Source: Sporopachydermia quercuum
Lineage: Eukaryota > Ascomycota > Sporopachydermiomycetes > Sporopachydermiales > Sporopachydermiaceae
NCBI GenBank assembly: GCA_001599295.1
Contig: BCGN01000007.1
Location: 1,229,791-1,293,790 of the forward strand
Reading direction: 5' to 3'
DNA: 64,000 bases
The translations under genes were made by a program, and so were the position numbers. Below are positions 21,904 to 32,900 of this stretch, piece by piece. The notes under the pieces are model-generated. The model had not been told where the DNA came from. It saw only the letters and a program-made list of their open reading frames with translations, and did no database searches. Position 1 is the stretch's first letter, and each line of letters opens with the position of its first letter.

Positions 21904-23089
21904 GGAGGACTAACTATATTCAGAAGTGTCCAGAAGACAGAATTTTCCTAGTATTCTCTAGAATCTTGTTCAAGAGCCATACAGATTCTTCTTTGCGACA
22001 ACTGCGACAACATAGATGAAGTAATAAGCATTGATTGTCGGCCTGTGCACATATGAATTGCTGGACTCATATCTCAACAATCCTGAGAAATGACACTTTT
22101 GGCCAAAGTTTAAGGAACGGACTTACTTTGGTCTTATGAACGATCTGCATGATATGATGTCTTAGTCTCATGGTCTATGTATACATCTTGCTATTACACA
22201 AAATAGTTAAAAATAGCTGAAAATAGGTTAATAGATACATAGTTTTATAACCAATTTTAAGGATTATTCCATTGTAAGCATCATTGTTCTGAAGTAGATG
22301 AAACATTCATCAAGTCATTCTTGGCTCTTATCGATGAGCATCTATCTGACAGAAATAATCAAAATCGGATCTAAAGTTCGTAGCTGCAGAAAACATGCAT
22401 ATTATTAAACATTAATGATGGTCCAAGACTCCTCAAAAAAAAAAAAATAGTGTATGTATTATCGCTCATATAATGTTTGTCCCAAATCATACCCTCAAAA
22501 CATGAGCAACTCAGCACAAAGTTTACTTACTTTTGCATTTGTTTACCTTTTTCCATGTCCTGTTTATCACGCAGTAGGGCAACGATAAGACTGCTGTCAA
22601 CACCAACTGGGCGGGGAATTGCTTGTTATTGACTCAATTGTTTATGAGGATCATTTAGAAGCGCAACTTTCAGTGGTTCAAAGGATAACAGGACAAATAC
22701 CGGTTGGTTGTTTGCGAGTTTCATTATCCTTTGATTGATTTGATCTGTTAGTGATTCTATTGAACTATATGCTGACTAAATACATAAACTGAATTTTGTA
22801 ATACAGCTGGCGAAATTATTTTGTAATTGGTTAGTTGACTGTCAGTGTATATGATAACATTGCATGTTGATAGGTTCTACCTGGTGCTTGTTGTACAGGA
22901 TAGGCAAAATACTCGGTGCATGATTTGAGACAACAACAAATAAGTAATCAAACAATCAAATAACTAGATAAAAAAAATCAGCATTCACGAACAGGATAAT
23001 ACTTAGAAGAGAATAGAGAACAAGAATCTTATTACTTAGGTGTTTATCAATTTATTGTTTACATCATCTTCGAAAGCACCTTGAATATT

Positions 23090-23140
23090 ATGTCAACAGA
23101 TCAAATTCCTTATTTCACAACGATATCACAAGAAGGTTAG
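23090..23140 (+). promoter_or_regulatory. uORF of 16 codons upstream of MPS1
   Basis: ATG at 23090 to TAG at 23138-23140, ending 58 bp before the MPS1 ATG and in a different frame. It could dampen translation. Alternatively the segment could be a coding first exon: joining 23135 to CAACACC at 23208 would keep the MPS1 frame, but the donor would be GTTAGG and no TACTAAC is present, so I favour the uORF. Confidence 0.3.
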
Positions 23141-23198
23141 GCTTCCAATAATTGAACGCTCAGAATAAATTGGTATTATATTATGATCACCATTATCG

Positions 23199-26036
23199 AT
23201 GTACACAGCAACACCTACAACATCAAGGGAATTCACAGGTCTTCTGAAAGATCTTCATTCAGATGATAGCATTGATTCTTTCGCTCCACCCGCTTTGAGC
23301 GACTATGCCCGAGCTTTACTTGCTCAAGACTATTCTGCTAATGGTATCAACCCTGCAAAGTATAATTCTCACACTTCAACTAATGCAAAACCATCAAATG
23401 CTTTATCAATTTTGCATAATGTATACAACGAGGATAATCTACATACAATGAAAGAGCCTGGTGTTCCACTGGCGCCGGAAGCCAATTCAAACCTCCGTAT
23501 CAACAATGGTACCAACACGCACTTGCATGGCTCGTTTTTCAACAGGGAGACCGCCACAGGACTGCAAGAAGCTCATAGAAGGTCAATGGGGGCTGGAGGG
23601 AGTTCTTCTGAGGAAACGCATGGAGGGACATATGGCCATGACGAGAGTTTTGTTGAGCGCATAAGGCGGATGAAAGGCAAGTCTGAGGGGCTTGGACATG
23701 GAAATAACAATAATAGTAATAATAATAGCATCGGCGGCATAAATAGCATGAACAACAGTCACAACAATATCAGCATTAACAATAGTAACAACAAAACTAC
23801 CATCAACAGTATCAAACCTATGACTGCAACTCCTAGCCAACAAGACAACTCGGAGCCTCATATCATTCAATCTAATATATTATCCACGCCTTGGACGAAG
23901 AGAGTTATTAATTCTAATGCCAACCCGCTGCCATTGGATGTTACCACAGGAATTGCTTCGTCAATGCATCCCAGAAGCACAATCCGTGTAAAACGGTTCG
24001 GCAGAGGCCTTGGTCCTCCCCAGCGCGTTGTAGACCAGCGATCAAGTATTGTGGGACATAGTAATGAGATACGTGATTATTCTGTCCGAAGAGATGTTCC
24101 GGATGACGATGCTGATAGATTAAACGGCATCGATAAAACCATGATGAATAGTGCTCTCAATAGCAGTAAAAACGCAGCCAGCAAGAGCACTGACATCAGT
24201 GATCTCAAACCCATCGCAAGAAATATTCTTATGGAAACCACACTGAGCACACCTTCAGCAGCATCACGCTCATCACAGGCGAGAAACATCCTATCAATAG
24301 CTACACCAATGGGCAGGAAACCCTTTGGTCCACCCGTGGACAGGGACCTAGTGATGAATTCTTCTCATTCTCCTCATCCTCGCCAAGAGCGAGAAACTAT
24401 GACAAGAACGCCTATTAAATTAAGTCCCAGCCTTAGTAAAGAAACTGTGATACGTAGTGCTTTATCAACCAGAAGTTCAGCAAGATCTTCGTCTCCAGCA
24501 CCAGGCTCGGGCTCGAGCTCTACTACTTCAACGTCTACTAGGTCTTTTTCCTCTTTTAAAGCAAATAGCAAGCATGATAAGCCATCTGAGAGAGATACTA
24601 TGGCGCGCCATGGAGAGAAAGAGTCCCCGTCCAATTGGAATAAAGAAAACACAGCTGGAGCTTCATACTCAGTAGAGAGAGGGTCTGAAAGAACTAATGA
24701 AGGGTCAAATGGGTCAAATGGTAGACATAACTATCTACAGAATCATGTACATAACCAGCAAAATTATCCCAATGACTCTTCGCGCTCAGCATTAAGAGAA
24801 ATAGACATTAACGTGAATGTGAATCCTATAACGAAAGACCCTTTAGATAAGCATCATCCTTTATCATCATCCTCGTCGTCAGGATACGAAGTGGCGCCTC
24901 CACCTAGAATGGATCTCAAGGGATTCGCTAATAGTCATAATAACTCCAACGGTGTTGCCGATAACAATATACATAATACTCAAACCCGCAGTACTAATCC
25001 CAATCCTAATCCTAAGTCAAAAGCACTGATAAACATTAACGGGTCCATATACCAGAAGCTAGAACTCATTGGGAGAGGAGGATCATCTAAAGTGTATAAA
25101 GCCATCAGCGAAAACAGCAAGATATACGCCATCAAGAAGGTAGTCCTCCAAGGAAGAGAAACAGAAATAATCAACGGCTTCAAAGGCGAAATTGACCTTC
25201 TGCTTAAGCTACGACAGGAAGAACGAGTGGTGAAATTAATAGACTACAATATGAAACAATCGTCGTTATACGTAGTAATGGAATGCGGAGAAATAGACCT
25301 AGCACATGTATTAGCATCTCGGCTAGGGAAACCTTTGGACATCCCGTTTATCAGATTCCATGCTATAGAAATGCTTAAATGTGTATCAGCAGTGCATAGC
25401 TATGGCATAGTTCATTCTGATTTGAAACCAGCAAACTTTCTTTTCGTAAAAGGCATGTTGAAGATCATTGATTTTGGTATTGCCAACGTTGTGCCAGATT
25501 ATACATCAAATATATATAGAGACACGCAGATCGGTACTCCTAATTATATGGCACCAGAAACTTTGATGGACATTGAAAGTGCTAATGGCACTGTTGGAAT
25601 CACAGGAAATGAAAAACAAATGAAAGTAGGCAAACCGTCAGACGTATGGAGCTGTGGATGCATCCTGTACCAGATGTTCTATGGGAGACCTCCGTATGGT
25701 GCATTCAATGGAGTGCAGCGCATGTATGCTATTATCAATCCCAAGGTTGAAATCCAGTATAATAAGCTTGGAATGGGGGAGAACAAAGTCCCCTTGACAG
25801 GTATTGAGATGATAAAACAATGCTTAATGAGGGATCCTTCAAGAAGATGGACAATTGATGAAGCATTGCAATGCGAATTTCTATCGCCAAGGGTGATGAC
25901 AAAAGGCTTATTAAGTGATTTGATAAGCAATGCTATTCTCTATGGTGTAGATAGGAAGAGTGACGTTTCAGGGCGAGAGTTGAACAGTTTGACTGATGAT
26001 ATATGGAACAAGATATCTGAGATCGGAATTGAATAG
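23199..26036 (+). CDS. MPS1: Dual-specificity spindle-checkpoint kinase MPS1/TTK
   Basis: 945 residues, intronless. Mps1 phosphorylates kinetochore proteins in the spindle assembly checkpoint and, in budding yeast, also drives spindle-pole-body duplication. The first 610 residues are low-complexity and disordered (long Asn-rich tract near 165-205, Ser/Arg/Pro-rich later). The kinase domain spans about 611-905: glycine loop IGRGGSSKVYKA, VAIK-type lysine in YAIKKV, catalytic loop VHSDLKPANF (HSD replacing HRD, a hallmark of Mps1), metal loop IDFGIAN and activation segment QIGTPNYMAPETL, all characteristic of the Mps1/TTK family. PSDVWSCGCILYQMFYGRPP follows. The start is the first in-frame ATG, although a 16-codon uORF lies just upstream. 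Length is greater than S. cerevisiae Mps1 (764) because of the N-terminus. Diverges from TRP3. Confidence 0.95.
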   Translation: MYTATPTTSREFTGLLKDLHSDDSIDSFAPPALSDYARALLAQDYSANGINPAKYNSHTSTNAKPSNALSILHNVYNEDNLHTMKEPGVPLAPEANSNLRINNGTNTHLHGSFFNRETATGLQEAHRRSMGAGGSSSEETHGGTYGHDESFVERIRRMKGKSEGLGHGNNNNSNNNSIGGINSMNNSHNNISINNSNNKTTINSIKPMTATPSQQDNSEPHIIQSNILSTPWTKRVINSNANPLPLDVTTGIASSMHPRSTIRVKRFGRGLGPPQRVVDQRSSIVGHSNEIRDYSVRRDVPDDDADRLNGIDKTMMNSALNSSKNAASKSTDISDLKPIARNILMETTLSTPSAASRSSQARNILSIATPMGRKPFGPPVDRDLVMNSSHSPHPRQERETMTRTPIKLSPSLSKETVIRSALSTRSSARSSSPAPGSGSSSTTSTSTRSFSSFKANSKHDKPSERDTMARHGEKESPSNWNKENTAGASYSVERGSERTNEGSNGSNGRHNYLQNHVHNQQNYPNDSSRSALREIDINVNVNPITKDPLDKHHPLSSSSSSGYEVAPPPRMDLKGFANSHNNSNGVADNNIHNTQTRSTNPNPNPKSKALININGSIYQKLELIGRGGSSKVYKAISENSKIYAIKKVVLQGRETEIINGFKGEIDLLLKLRQEERVVKLIDYNMKQSSLYVVMECGEIDLAHVLASRLGKPLDIPFIRFHAIEMLKCVSAVHSYGIVHSDLKPANFLFVKGMLKIIDFGIANVVPDYTSNIYRDTQIGTPNYMAPETLMDIESANGTVGITGNEKQMKVGKPSDVWSCGCILYQMFYGRPPYGAFNGVQRMYAIINPKVEIQYNKLGMGENKVPLTGIEMIKQCLMRDPSRRWTIDEALQCEFLSPRVMTKGLLSDLISNAILYGVDRKSDVSGRELNSLTDDIWNKISEIGIE

Positions 26037-26043
26037 AACGAGT

Positions 26044-26095
26044 GAGTTCAATGGTATGAAGTATGTGAGTTCGATGGTATGAAGTAAATGAGTTC
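26044..26095 (+). repeat. 23-bp tandem repeat, 2.3 copies
   Basis: Begins 8 bp after the MPS1 stop. Units start GAGTTC at 26044, 26067 and 26090; the first two copies differ at only a few positions. Probably lies in the MPS1 3' UTR. Confidence 0.7.
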
Positions 26096-26506
26096 TAGTT
26101 CGTAGAAATAGTGGAAGAAGGGAATAAAGGAACAGAGGAACAAGGAGATGTACTGAAGTATTAACATAACATTTTCCAGCAGTGAATTCTTTCTTTATTT
26201 TTATTTTTATTTTTTTTATTACATAGGTTGAGTAAATATCTCTACAGATCAGCAATCGTTATTAGTTATATTTCGTTTGCTTATTTATCATTGATACAAA
26301 AATATGTATTAATAGTGTGTACTTGTTAATGAAGATTAATTAATTCAAACCGCATTGCAATGTGAGAGTGACTTTATTTTCTTTAGAATTAAAGCATGCT
26401 ACATTTTTTGCAATAACTTAGAATTAGATTTACATTGATTGTCTTATTGTTTTTTTTTTTTTTTTTCACTACGTGATTGTGCCGTTAACATCAAGTAACG
26501 ATATAT
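26096..26506. other. Intergenic, MPS1 3' flank
   Basis: AT-rich, with T-rich tracts near 26193-26218 and a run of about 17 T at 26450-26466. No gene seen. Confidence 0.5.
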
Positions 26507-26902
26507 TTATTCTTTGTCATGGTGCAGAAATGGTTTCCCAACAATATGAGTTGTAGAGTTCCATGGCATATTAAGTTGATTTGGGAGGCTGCAAGAGAGT
26601 TCAACATCAGCAGAAGGGCCATTAGGTGACAGCGCAATACAAGGTCTATCCCAATAGATACGTCGCTAGGTAGAATTATAGTTATATTAGTTAATTTCCT
26701 GCTATTCAACTTTCATAAGATATCCCCAACTGTTGGTATCAGAAACAACATGCCACTACCATTAATGAAGTCCTCTATTGAGTAATCAAATCCAAAAATC
26801 AATCCCTTTGACTGGACGAGCTCAATTGGCAGAAAACCACTGCAATAAATGGGTAATAGAAGAAACAATCGCACTACCTCCCAGAACAGAAGATCATCGT
26901 CA
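26507..26902 (-). CDS. Probable 3' exons of an unrecognised spliced gene
   Basis: Two protein-like open segments lie in tandem on the minus strand. Segment A, 26902-26713, follows a good acceptor (TTTACAG) and reads for 62 codons, including FLPIELVQSKGLIFGFDYS, to TGA. Segment B, 26665-26507, follows acceptor CTACCTAG with an AACTAAT branch and reads CIALSPNGPSADVELSC and LNMPWNSTTHIVGKP to TAA. Their composition suits coding sequence. I could not find a donor that joins A to B in phase, nor a start exon; an open stretch at 27071-26874 may belong upstream. It could be one spliced gene with non-consensus donors, two genes, or a decayed one. No family recognised. Confidence 0.3.
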
Positions 26903-27421
26903 CTGTAAATAATTCAACAAAAAGAAAAGTAATTAGAATATTATCAATAAAAACCAATAGAAGATAGGGTGATTGAGTAACAGTTGATATATCAGAACAT
27001 ATAGCCATTTGTTTGCTCGACAACAAGTATGAAGTTTTATGCCATTTAGAACAACGAGATTCAAATAACATAACAAATAATAATTTAATACGTATATTAA
27101 TACCAATATCAACACTTTATACTATATTTATATCAACAGTGTATAATAGCATGAATATCAATAGTCAATAAAAATACTACCAGTACTCATGTTGAGACTA
27201 GATCACTACTAATATGCATACTATAATTCGTACCATTAATCAATATTGCTGGTACTATTGTTATTATCTATAGCAAAAACCAAAACGACAACTACAGCAA
27301 TATTCATGGTCCTTTCTGGTACTAATAACAATTTCCTACTTGTCCTTCCCTTCATTCTAATACAATCGTTTACTCCATTTCACTTTCACTTTCACTTACT
27401 CTTTCACTTACTCTTCCTAAC
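26903..27421. other. Intergenic 3' of ARP2
   Basis: AT-rich. Contains a minus-strand open stretch (27071-26874, starting MLFESRCSKWHK) that might be an upstream exon of the unrecognised gene at 26.5-26.9 kb. Pyrimidine-rich CTTTCACTTTCACTT repeats lie immediately after the ARP2 stop (27379-27413). Confidence 0.35.
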
Positions 27422-28663
27422 TCATCTTGGACCTAATTTCGTTAAGACACGAGCTCCCTGTTCTTCCCACTCCTGCTTAGAAATCCACATATGCTCCTTA
27501 TCTTGCATCAAGCTAGCCAACACGGCTCCTCCAACAAATACCATATGTTTTCTTCGGGGAGGATCCTCAATCCTCACTTTGAACTTACTCAACCTTTCAG
27601 GGTCACCATGCAAAACACGCGTGAGCCATAATTGCTTCAACTCTCGCTCCAATCGAGATGGCAGTCCAGGATACATACTAGAACCACCAGAAAGCACAAT
27701 GGCTTTGAACAAGGACGAACGAACGTCTACGTCAGCAGCCTGGATAGTGTTGAACAACAGCTCGGCCACACCAGGCTGTTCCACATCTACCAAATGAGGC
27801 TGGAACAAACATTCGGGGGCTTCAAATCGTTCCGAACCGAGCTTGACGACTCTTCCGTCAGGAAGCTCGTATTGCTCTACAAGCACAGTAGTATCATTGG
27901 CAAGTTTGGTGTCCAGTTCCAAATCATAAGACACATAGCATAGTTTTTCTTTCATCTGGCGAACAGTTTCAAAATCAGCAGTTCTATTGAAAGCATATCC
28001 TCTACGTAATAGCAGGTTGATTAGCTGACGGGTCACATCACGCCCAGCAACATCTAAACGTCTTGTGAGATGATTCAACACTACAGACTCATAAACAGGT
28101 ACAACGTGAGTCACACCATCACCAGAATCAATTACTACGCCTGATGATAAACCTTGAGCGTATAGAGCCAACACAGCTTGAATGGCTACATAGACACCTC
28201 CAAAACCGTATTGGTTGAACATCACATCGCACATTTGCTCTCTATTCTTCAAAGGGTTCATGGGAGGTTCTGTAAGGAGAATTTTCCTACCGGTTGGGTC
28301 TATTTGCATTCTCTCGTAGAAAGCATAGTCCCAGAGATGACACATGTCTTCCCAGTTGCGGATGATACCGTTTTCCATAGGATAGCTAATTTGGAGCATA
28401 GAGCGCACAGCGCTGGCTTCGTCACCGCACATGATGTCTTTAATTTCGACGGAGCCGGTTCTTTCTTCGGCCCGCAGGATTGGTCTTCCTACGATTGAAG
28501 GGAAGGTATGGTCGGGGAAGTTTGAGCCGCCTCTTCCGATTTTCACGAAACCAGTACCCTGGTCAAGAACTATGAAATGTTAGCACAAAGATAGGACCGA
28601 AAGACGGAAATACAAAAGAAAAGGAGGAGTAAAGAACTTACCGATAGGTTGTTCTGAATCCAT
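27422..28663 (-). CDS. ARP2: Actin-related protein 2 (Arp2/3 complex), two exons
   Basis: Subunit of the Arp2/3 complex that nucleates branched actin at endocytic patches. Exon 1 28663-28642 (22 nt), intron 28641-28570 (72 nt, GTAAGT donor, CATAG acceptor), exon 2 28569-27422; 1170 nt, 389 residues (S. cerevisiae 391). The join restores [19 protein letters not shown], the actin-fold phosphate-1 loop. Later motifs are [41 protein letters not shown] (phosphate-2), [26 protein letters not shown] (adenosine loop) and the C-terminal [13 protein letters not shown]. The Leu in YPGLPSR is encoded by CTG (27664-27662), evidence that CTG is read as Leu. Diverges from the nucleoporin gene. Confidence 0.96.
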
Positions 28664-29919
28664 TTTTGAGGAGAAATAGATAAAGGAAGTATCGGGTTTT
28701 GTGGTAATTATATGTTTTCCTTTCTGGATATTTGTGAATTGTAGATTAGTTTTCGGCTCTTTTTATTCGTTAACTGTAATCTGTTGGTTGATATTTGTGG
28801 CAGTTATATAACTTATAACGGTTGCACAAATTCGAAACTAAAATCAACTAATCGGCTAACCAATCAATCGATCTATCAATCAATCAATTAATCACCTAAC
28901 CAATTAATAGTTCTTAACCTATTATCGTTCTTTCCTTCACTCTTCAATGTTCGCTGTTCTTAAACAATGTATTCGTTCTTCATATCTACCTTCTCAATTG
29001 CTTTCTTTACACATCATCACAGTGGAGATCTCGGAATCCTAATGGAAATCACAATGAATCCTTTGTAGATCCTTATCGTGGAGATACCCCCCTTAACTAG
29101 AGTATTATTGATGTTTATGTTGAGACTCACCCCTTCAGTTTGTAAGAACAACATGTACTTGTTGCTTTTTATAGAAAATAAAACGGGTTATTGGACAGCG
29201 AGAAGAGGGTTGACAACGCCGGTAAGATGAGACTCGAGATGGGAGTAAGATAGATAGGAAATAGGATAGAATGGCAGAAATGAACCATATTCAATTGGCA
29301 TTTAGTAAGTTCATCTAAAATATAGTGCTTCAAATTAAGCTACTAGAGTGTTATGATTAGAGTCCCTCAAGTATATTGCGGCTCTTAATACAGTACCATC
29401 TATACTACTTAGCGTGTCCACTTCCCGCCTGTCTTGTCAATCTCACCCCCTCTACTGGACACTTGCATACTCGTAGTAACCAAAACGCTATTATAGATTA
29501 CATAATCACATCTTCTCATTTTCCATTTCTAGTAGCATAATCATAAATTCATTGAAATCCTACCATTCTTTCTTTATTTTTTGTTTACTTTCTTGCCAGT
29601 AAACGGATCATCGTTTACCAAGGAACAGAACAGCTAAGAAAGGAAGAAACAAGTAAGATATACAGAAAACATCTAATTGAATGAAAGCAATAAAAAGCTT
29701 TGTTGTTGAGTATACCGCGGAAGAAACCAGCAAGAAATAACATCCAAAGATCAACTGCAGCCTGACTGTGTAATTCACCTGTGGTTTGTTCTCCGATCAT
29801 TTCTGATCCGATTTCGATTGCCCTTGATTTCGGGTCAAATCCTGTTGTCTATCTTGCTATCGATTGCTGATCTGACATTTCTTTGAGCTTATTGCTTCTA
29901 GAATTACGATATTCCACCA
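28664..29919. promoter_or_regulatory. Divergent ARP2 / NUP159-like intergenic region
   Basis: 1.26 kb without a gene; promoter region for both neighbours. Contains an (AATC)n-like microsatellite at about 28858-28890. No further feature recognised. Confidence 0.5.
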
Positions 29920-32900
29920 ATGGCTTCCCTCAAATCCCTTCCCGAAACTTCTCCAGAGGTATGTACTCTAGGTGTAATATTTGGCGTTTTTGATTGTCGG
30001 CCATTATTATCAATAATATAGGCGCAATTTGATTGGAAGTAAAGGTAGAAGCGAACTCAAATACCCCACAGAAATGCCGCTTGAGCTCATACTAACACCT
30101 TTAGGATATTGGGTTCCGGGCTGTAAACCCAACCCCAGTAGAGCTTTTCTCTGCTGATGAATTGATTCCTGATGGTCCTTTGAAATTGTTTGCTATCGAC
30201 AATGTAAATGGCATTTTTGCAGCAGCAAAGGGTAACTGTAAGTAATTATTAGCTTTATAACATCTGTAAAGGGTTAGAGAATCAGGTAAGCGAAGGAAAA
30301 CGAAGAAAGAAGGAAGAAAGAAAAGATGGATGTTCATTCCACTATTGGATAAGATATAATTTGATGGATAAACAGCAAGTAATGGATGATAACCAGTTTA
30401 CTGAAAGCCAGACTTTGTGAAAGAATCCTTGTAGCTATCCAGAGAAAAGAACTATTTTCTATACATTTCATAAGACAATTGATTCTTGTAATAGCAAAGA
30501 AGGAACAGAAGGAAATGGATAGAAAAGGAAGAAAAAAGAGAACTTTCGGCGATAAAACAATCTGCCCATTAAATGNNTTTGCTTTCATTCGTCACAGATT
30601 TGACACACGATTGGTGTTCAGGTTGCANAAGTATCGTATTGAATCAGATTATTTTGTTTTCTGGCAAGGAAGGAGAAATAATGAGTTGTGTTTGCGATAT
30701 TGAACACAAATCTACGACGTACTCGACGTAAAATAGAATGAGGGTCAAACATGTGGTTTCTGGGTTAGACCTTCGATTGTTTCCTACGAAACCGGAATTA
30801 ATTTTGGGAAATGTTATTACCCAATTGATCACACAATATCTGCTAGTTAGCTCTAAATAGCCGAGGTTTATACCACAATATGGTTACCCCTCCTAGATTA
30901 TTTCCTGTTACGGCAGACCCACAGAGCCTTTCCTCTTGACTCTAACCTTACATGTTTCCGATTTCGGAGCTTAAATGTACTAACATAGAATAAATACTAG
31001 GTTTAATCACCGGTTCTGTTACAAAACTCCAATCGGATACCGAATCGGGTAGTATTTCTAAAGAAAGTTTCCCTAATTCAACTACACTGTCAGAGTATAC
31101 TTTCACTATGCTTACTTTCTCCTCAACGGGAGCCTATTTACTAGCAGTACAAAAGGAAGCCAATTGCGCCGACCCCTCGGAACCAACTAGTAACTTAAAA
31201 CTTTATTCTATTGACCCCACTAACGGAACGGCAACGTTAATTACAGAAAAGTCAATTGATTCTGTGGTTTCCGACATACAATCGGAGCGGGGTTCAAAAG
31301 ATAATTTCCTTGTTCTTACCGGAAAGGGGATTGAAATGTGGGGTAAGAAAAGTATTACGAACAACAACCCAGCTTTGATTATAAACGACTCCGCGATTGA
31401 ATGTTTCACTACCCCCCCAGAAGATAACATTGTAATCACAGGATCCAATAATAGTGGAAATATTACAATAACCAAACTAGGAAATGGCAGTCTTAAACCG
31501 GAGATTATTACGCCGCCTTCGGAGGTAGACCCTAGTTTCCACCCGATTGCCCTCAAATCACTCACAAGCACGGACCTGATTGCCATTTATGGCACTACAA
31601 CCGAGGATGAGGAACATGACTACCACACATATATAGTTAAGCGTCAGTATAACAGTCCCAATTGGGAATACTATGAAGCGGAAGATGTTTGCCCCCCATT
31701 TGGAAATACAGAAAGGCGGGGCCAGTGGTTTATTGAGAGTCTAATCAACTGGGAAAGCGGGGCTAATCCCGAATATTCGGTTGTTTCCTTTTTAGGTTCT
31801 GCTCCCTCGGTGGATATTTCCATTTTAAGCAATAAAGCCGCGCTTAGTATCGACGAAGACGGAAATAGAGCTGCTTTGCCGATGGGAGATGAAAGTGATA
31901 CCTCATTAGTGGGGTTTGCCTTAGATTTATGTGGGGTAGAACCGGTTAAAGGCATACTTGGAGACGACGATACTGGGGCAAGTGGGGCAGTCCCTTTACC
32001 TATATTATGGACATTGAACGATGCGGGGTGCCTTTCTGCATGGCACTTTTTCTATATTGAGGGAATTAAGCGAGGCTTAGTTTCAGTACAAAGAGCAAGA
32101 GCCGAGCTTATAGCGGAAACAGAAACAGAAACGGAAGTGGAAGCGGAAAAAGAACCCGAGAAACTGGATTTATATACCGAGAAAGGGAATTCACATGAAA
32201 TTATATCCAAAGACAAGTTGAAAATCACTCCTTTTGGCACTTCTGCGTTCCCTAAGTTTGATTCCAGCTTTAACATGATCAAAACTGCAGAAACGGAGAA
32301 CAATGCCGAGAATTCGGAATCTCTCGCCGGTAAATCTTCTGAATTAGGGAAGTTTTCAACCAAAAATTCGTCTGGTTTCTTGGACAACACAGAAATAAAG
32401 CCGAATATAGGCCAATTGCCAAGCTCCGTGTTCAATTCCAGTTCTCCTATTGGAAGCGGAGCTACCACCGAACAGCCAATGTTCGGGCGAACCTCTTTTG
32501 GCAGCAAAGTTTCCCCATTCGGTAACAGTTCTAGTGGTTTCGGAAGAAATAGCGCTGTTAGTTCAACTGGTGGACGTAGTATGACCTCATCAGGAAGTCT
32601 TTTCGCTGCTAATACCGGATTTGGAGGCACCGAAAACCCATTTTCCGGAAAGGGAAAAGAAAGTATGTCATGGATTTCTTCATCGGGAAATGATTCCCTA
32701 TTCGGGAAAAGTAGCACCGGAACTACACCTCTTTTTGGTAATAATGCCGGAAAGAGCGAAATCAAACCTCTTTTTGGTAATATAAGTGAGGCTAAAACCC
32801 AAGGAGTGAAAGCGGGTTCTCTTTTCGGTAGTCCTGTCACCAGTTTCTGTAACAAAGCTGGTACAATCACCCAACTGGACTCAGAAGAAGACTCAGAAGA

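Larger units (their letters stand above)
21566..23198. promoter_or_regulatory. Divergent TRP3 / MPS1 intergenic region
   Basis: 1.63 kb without a gene. Should contain promoters for both flanking genes. Notable items are a palindromic TCACGTGA overlapping TGACTC at 21893-21903, an A-run at 22435-22447 and a short uORF before MPS1 (separate entries for the first and last). Confidence 0.5.

Noticed and set aside
30386-30703. 105-codon frame inside intron 2 of the NUP159-like gene
   Set aside because: Lys/Arg-rich, crosses ambiguous bases, no motif and lies wholly within a well-bounded intron.
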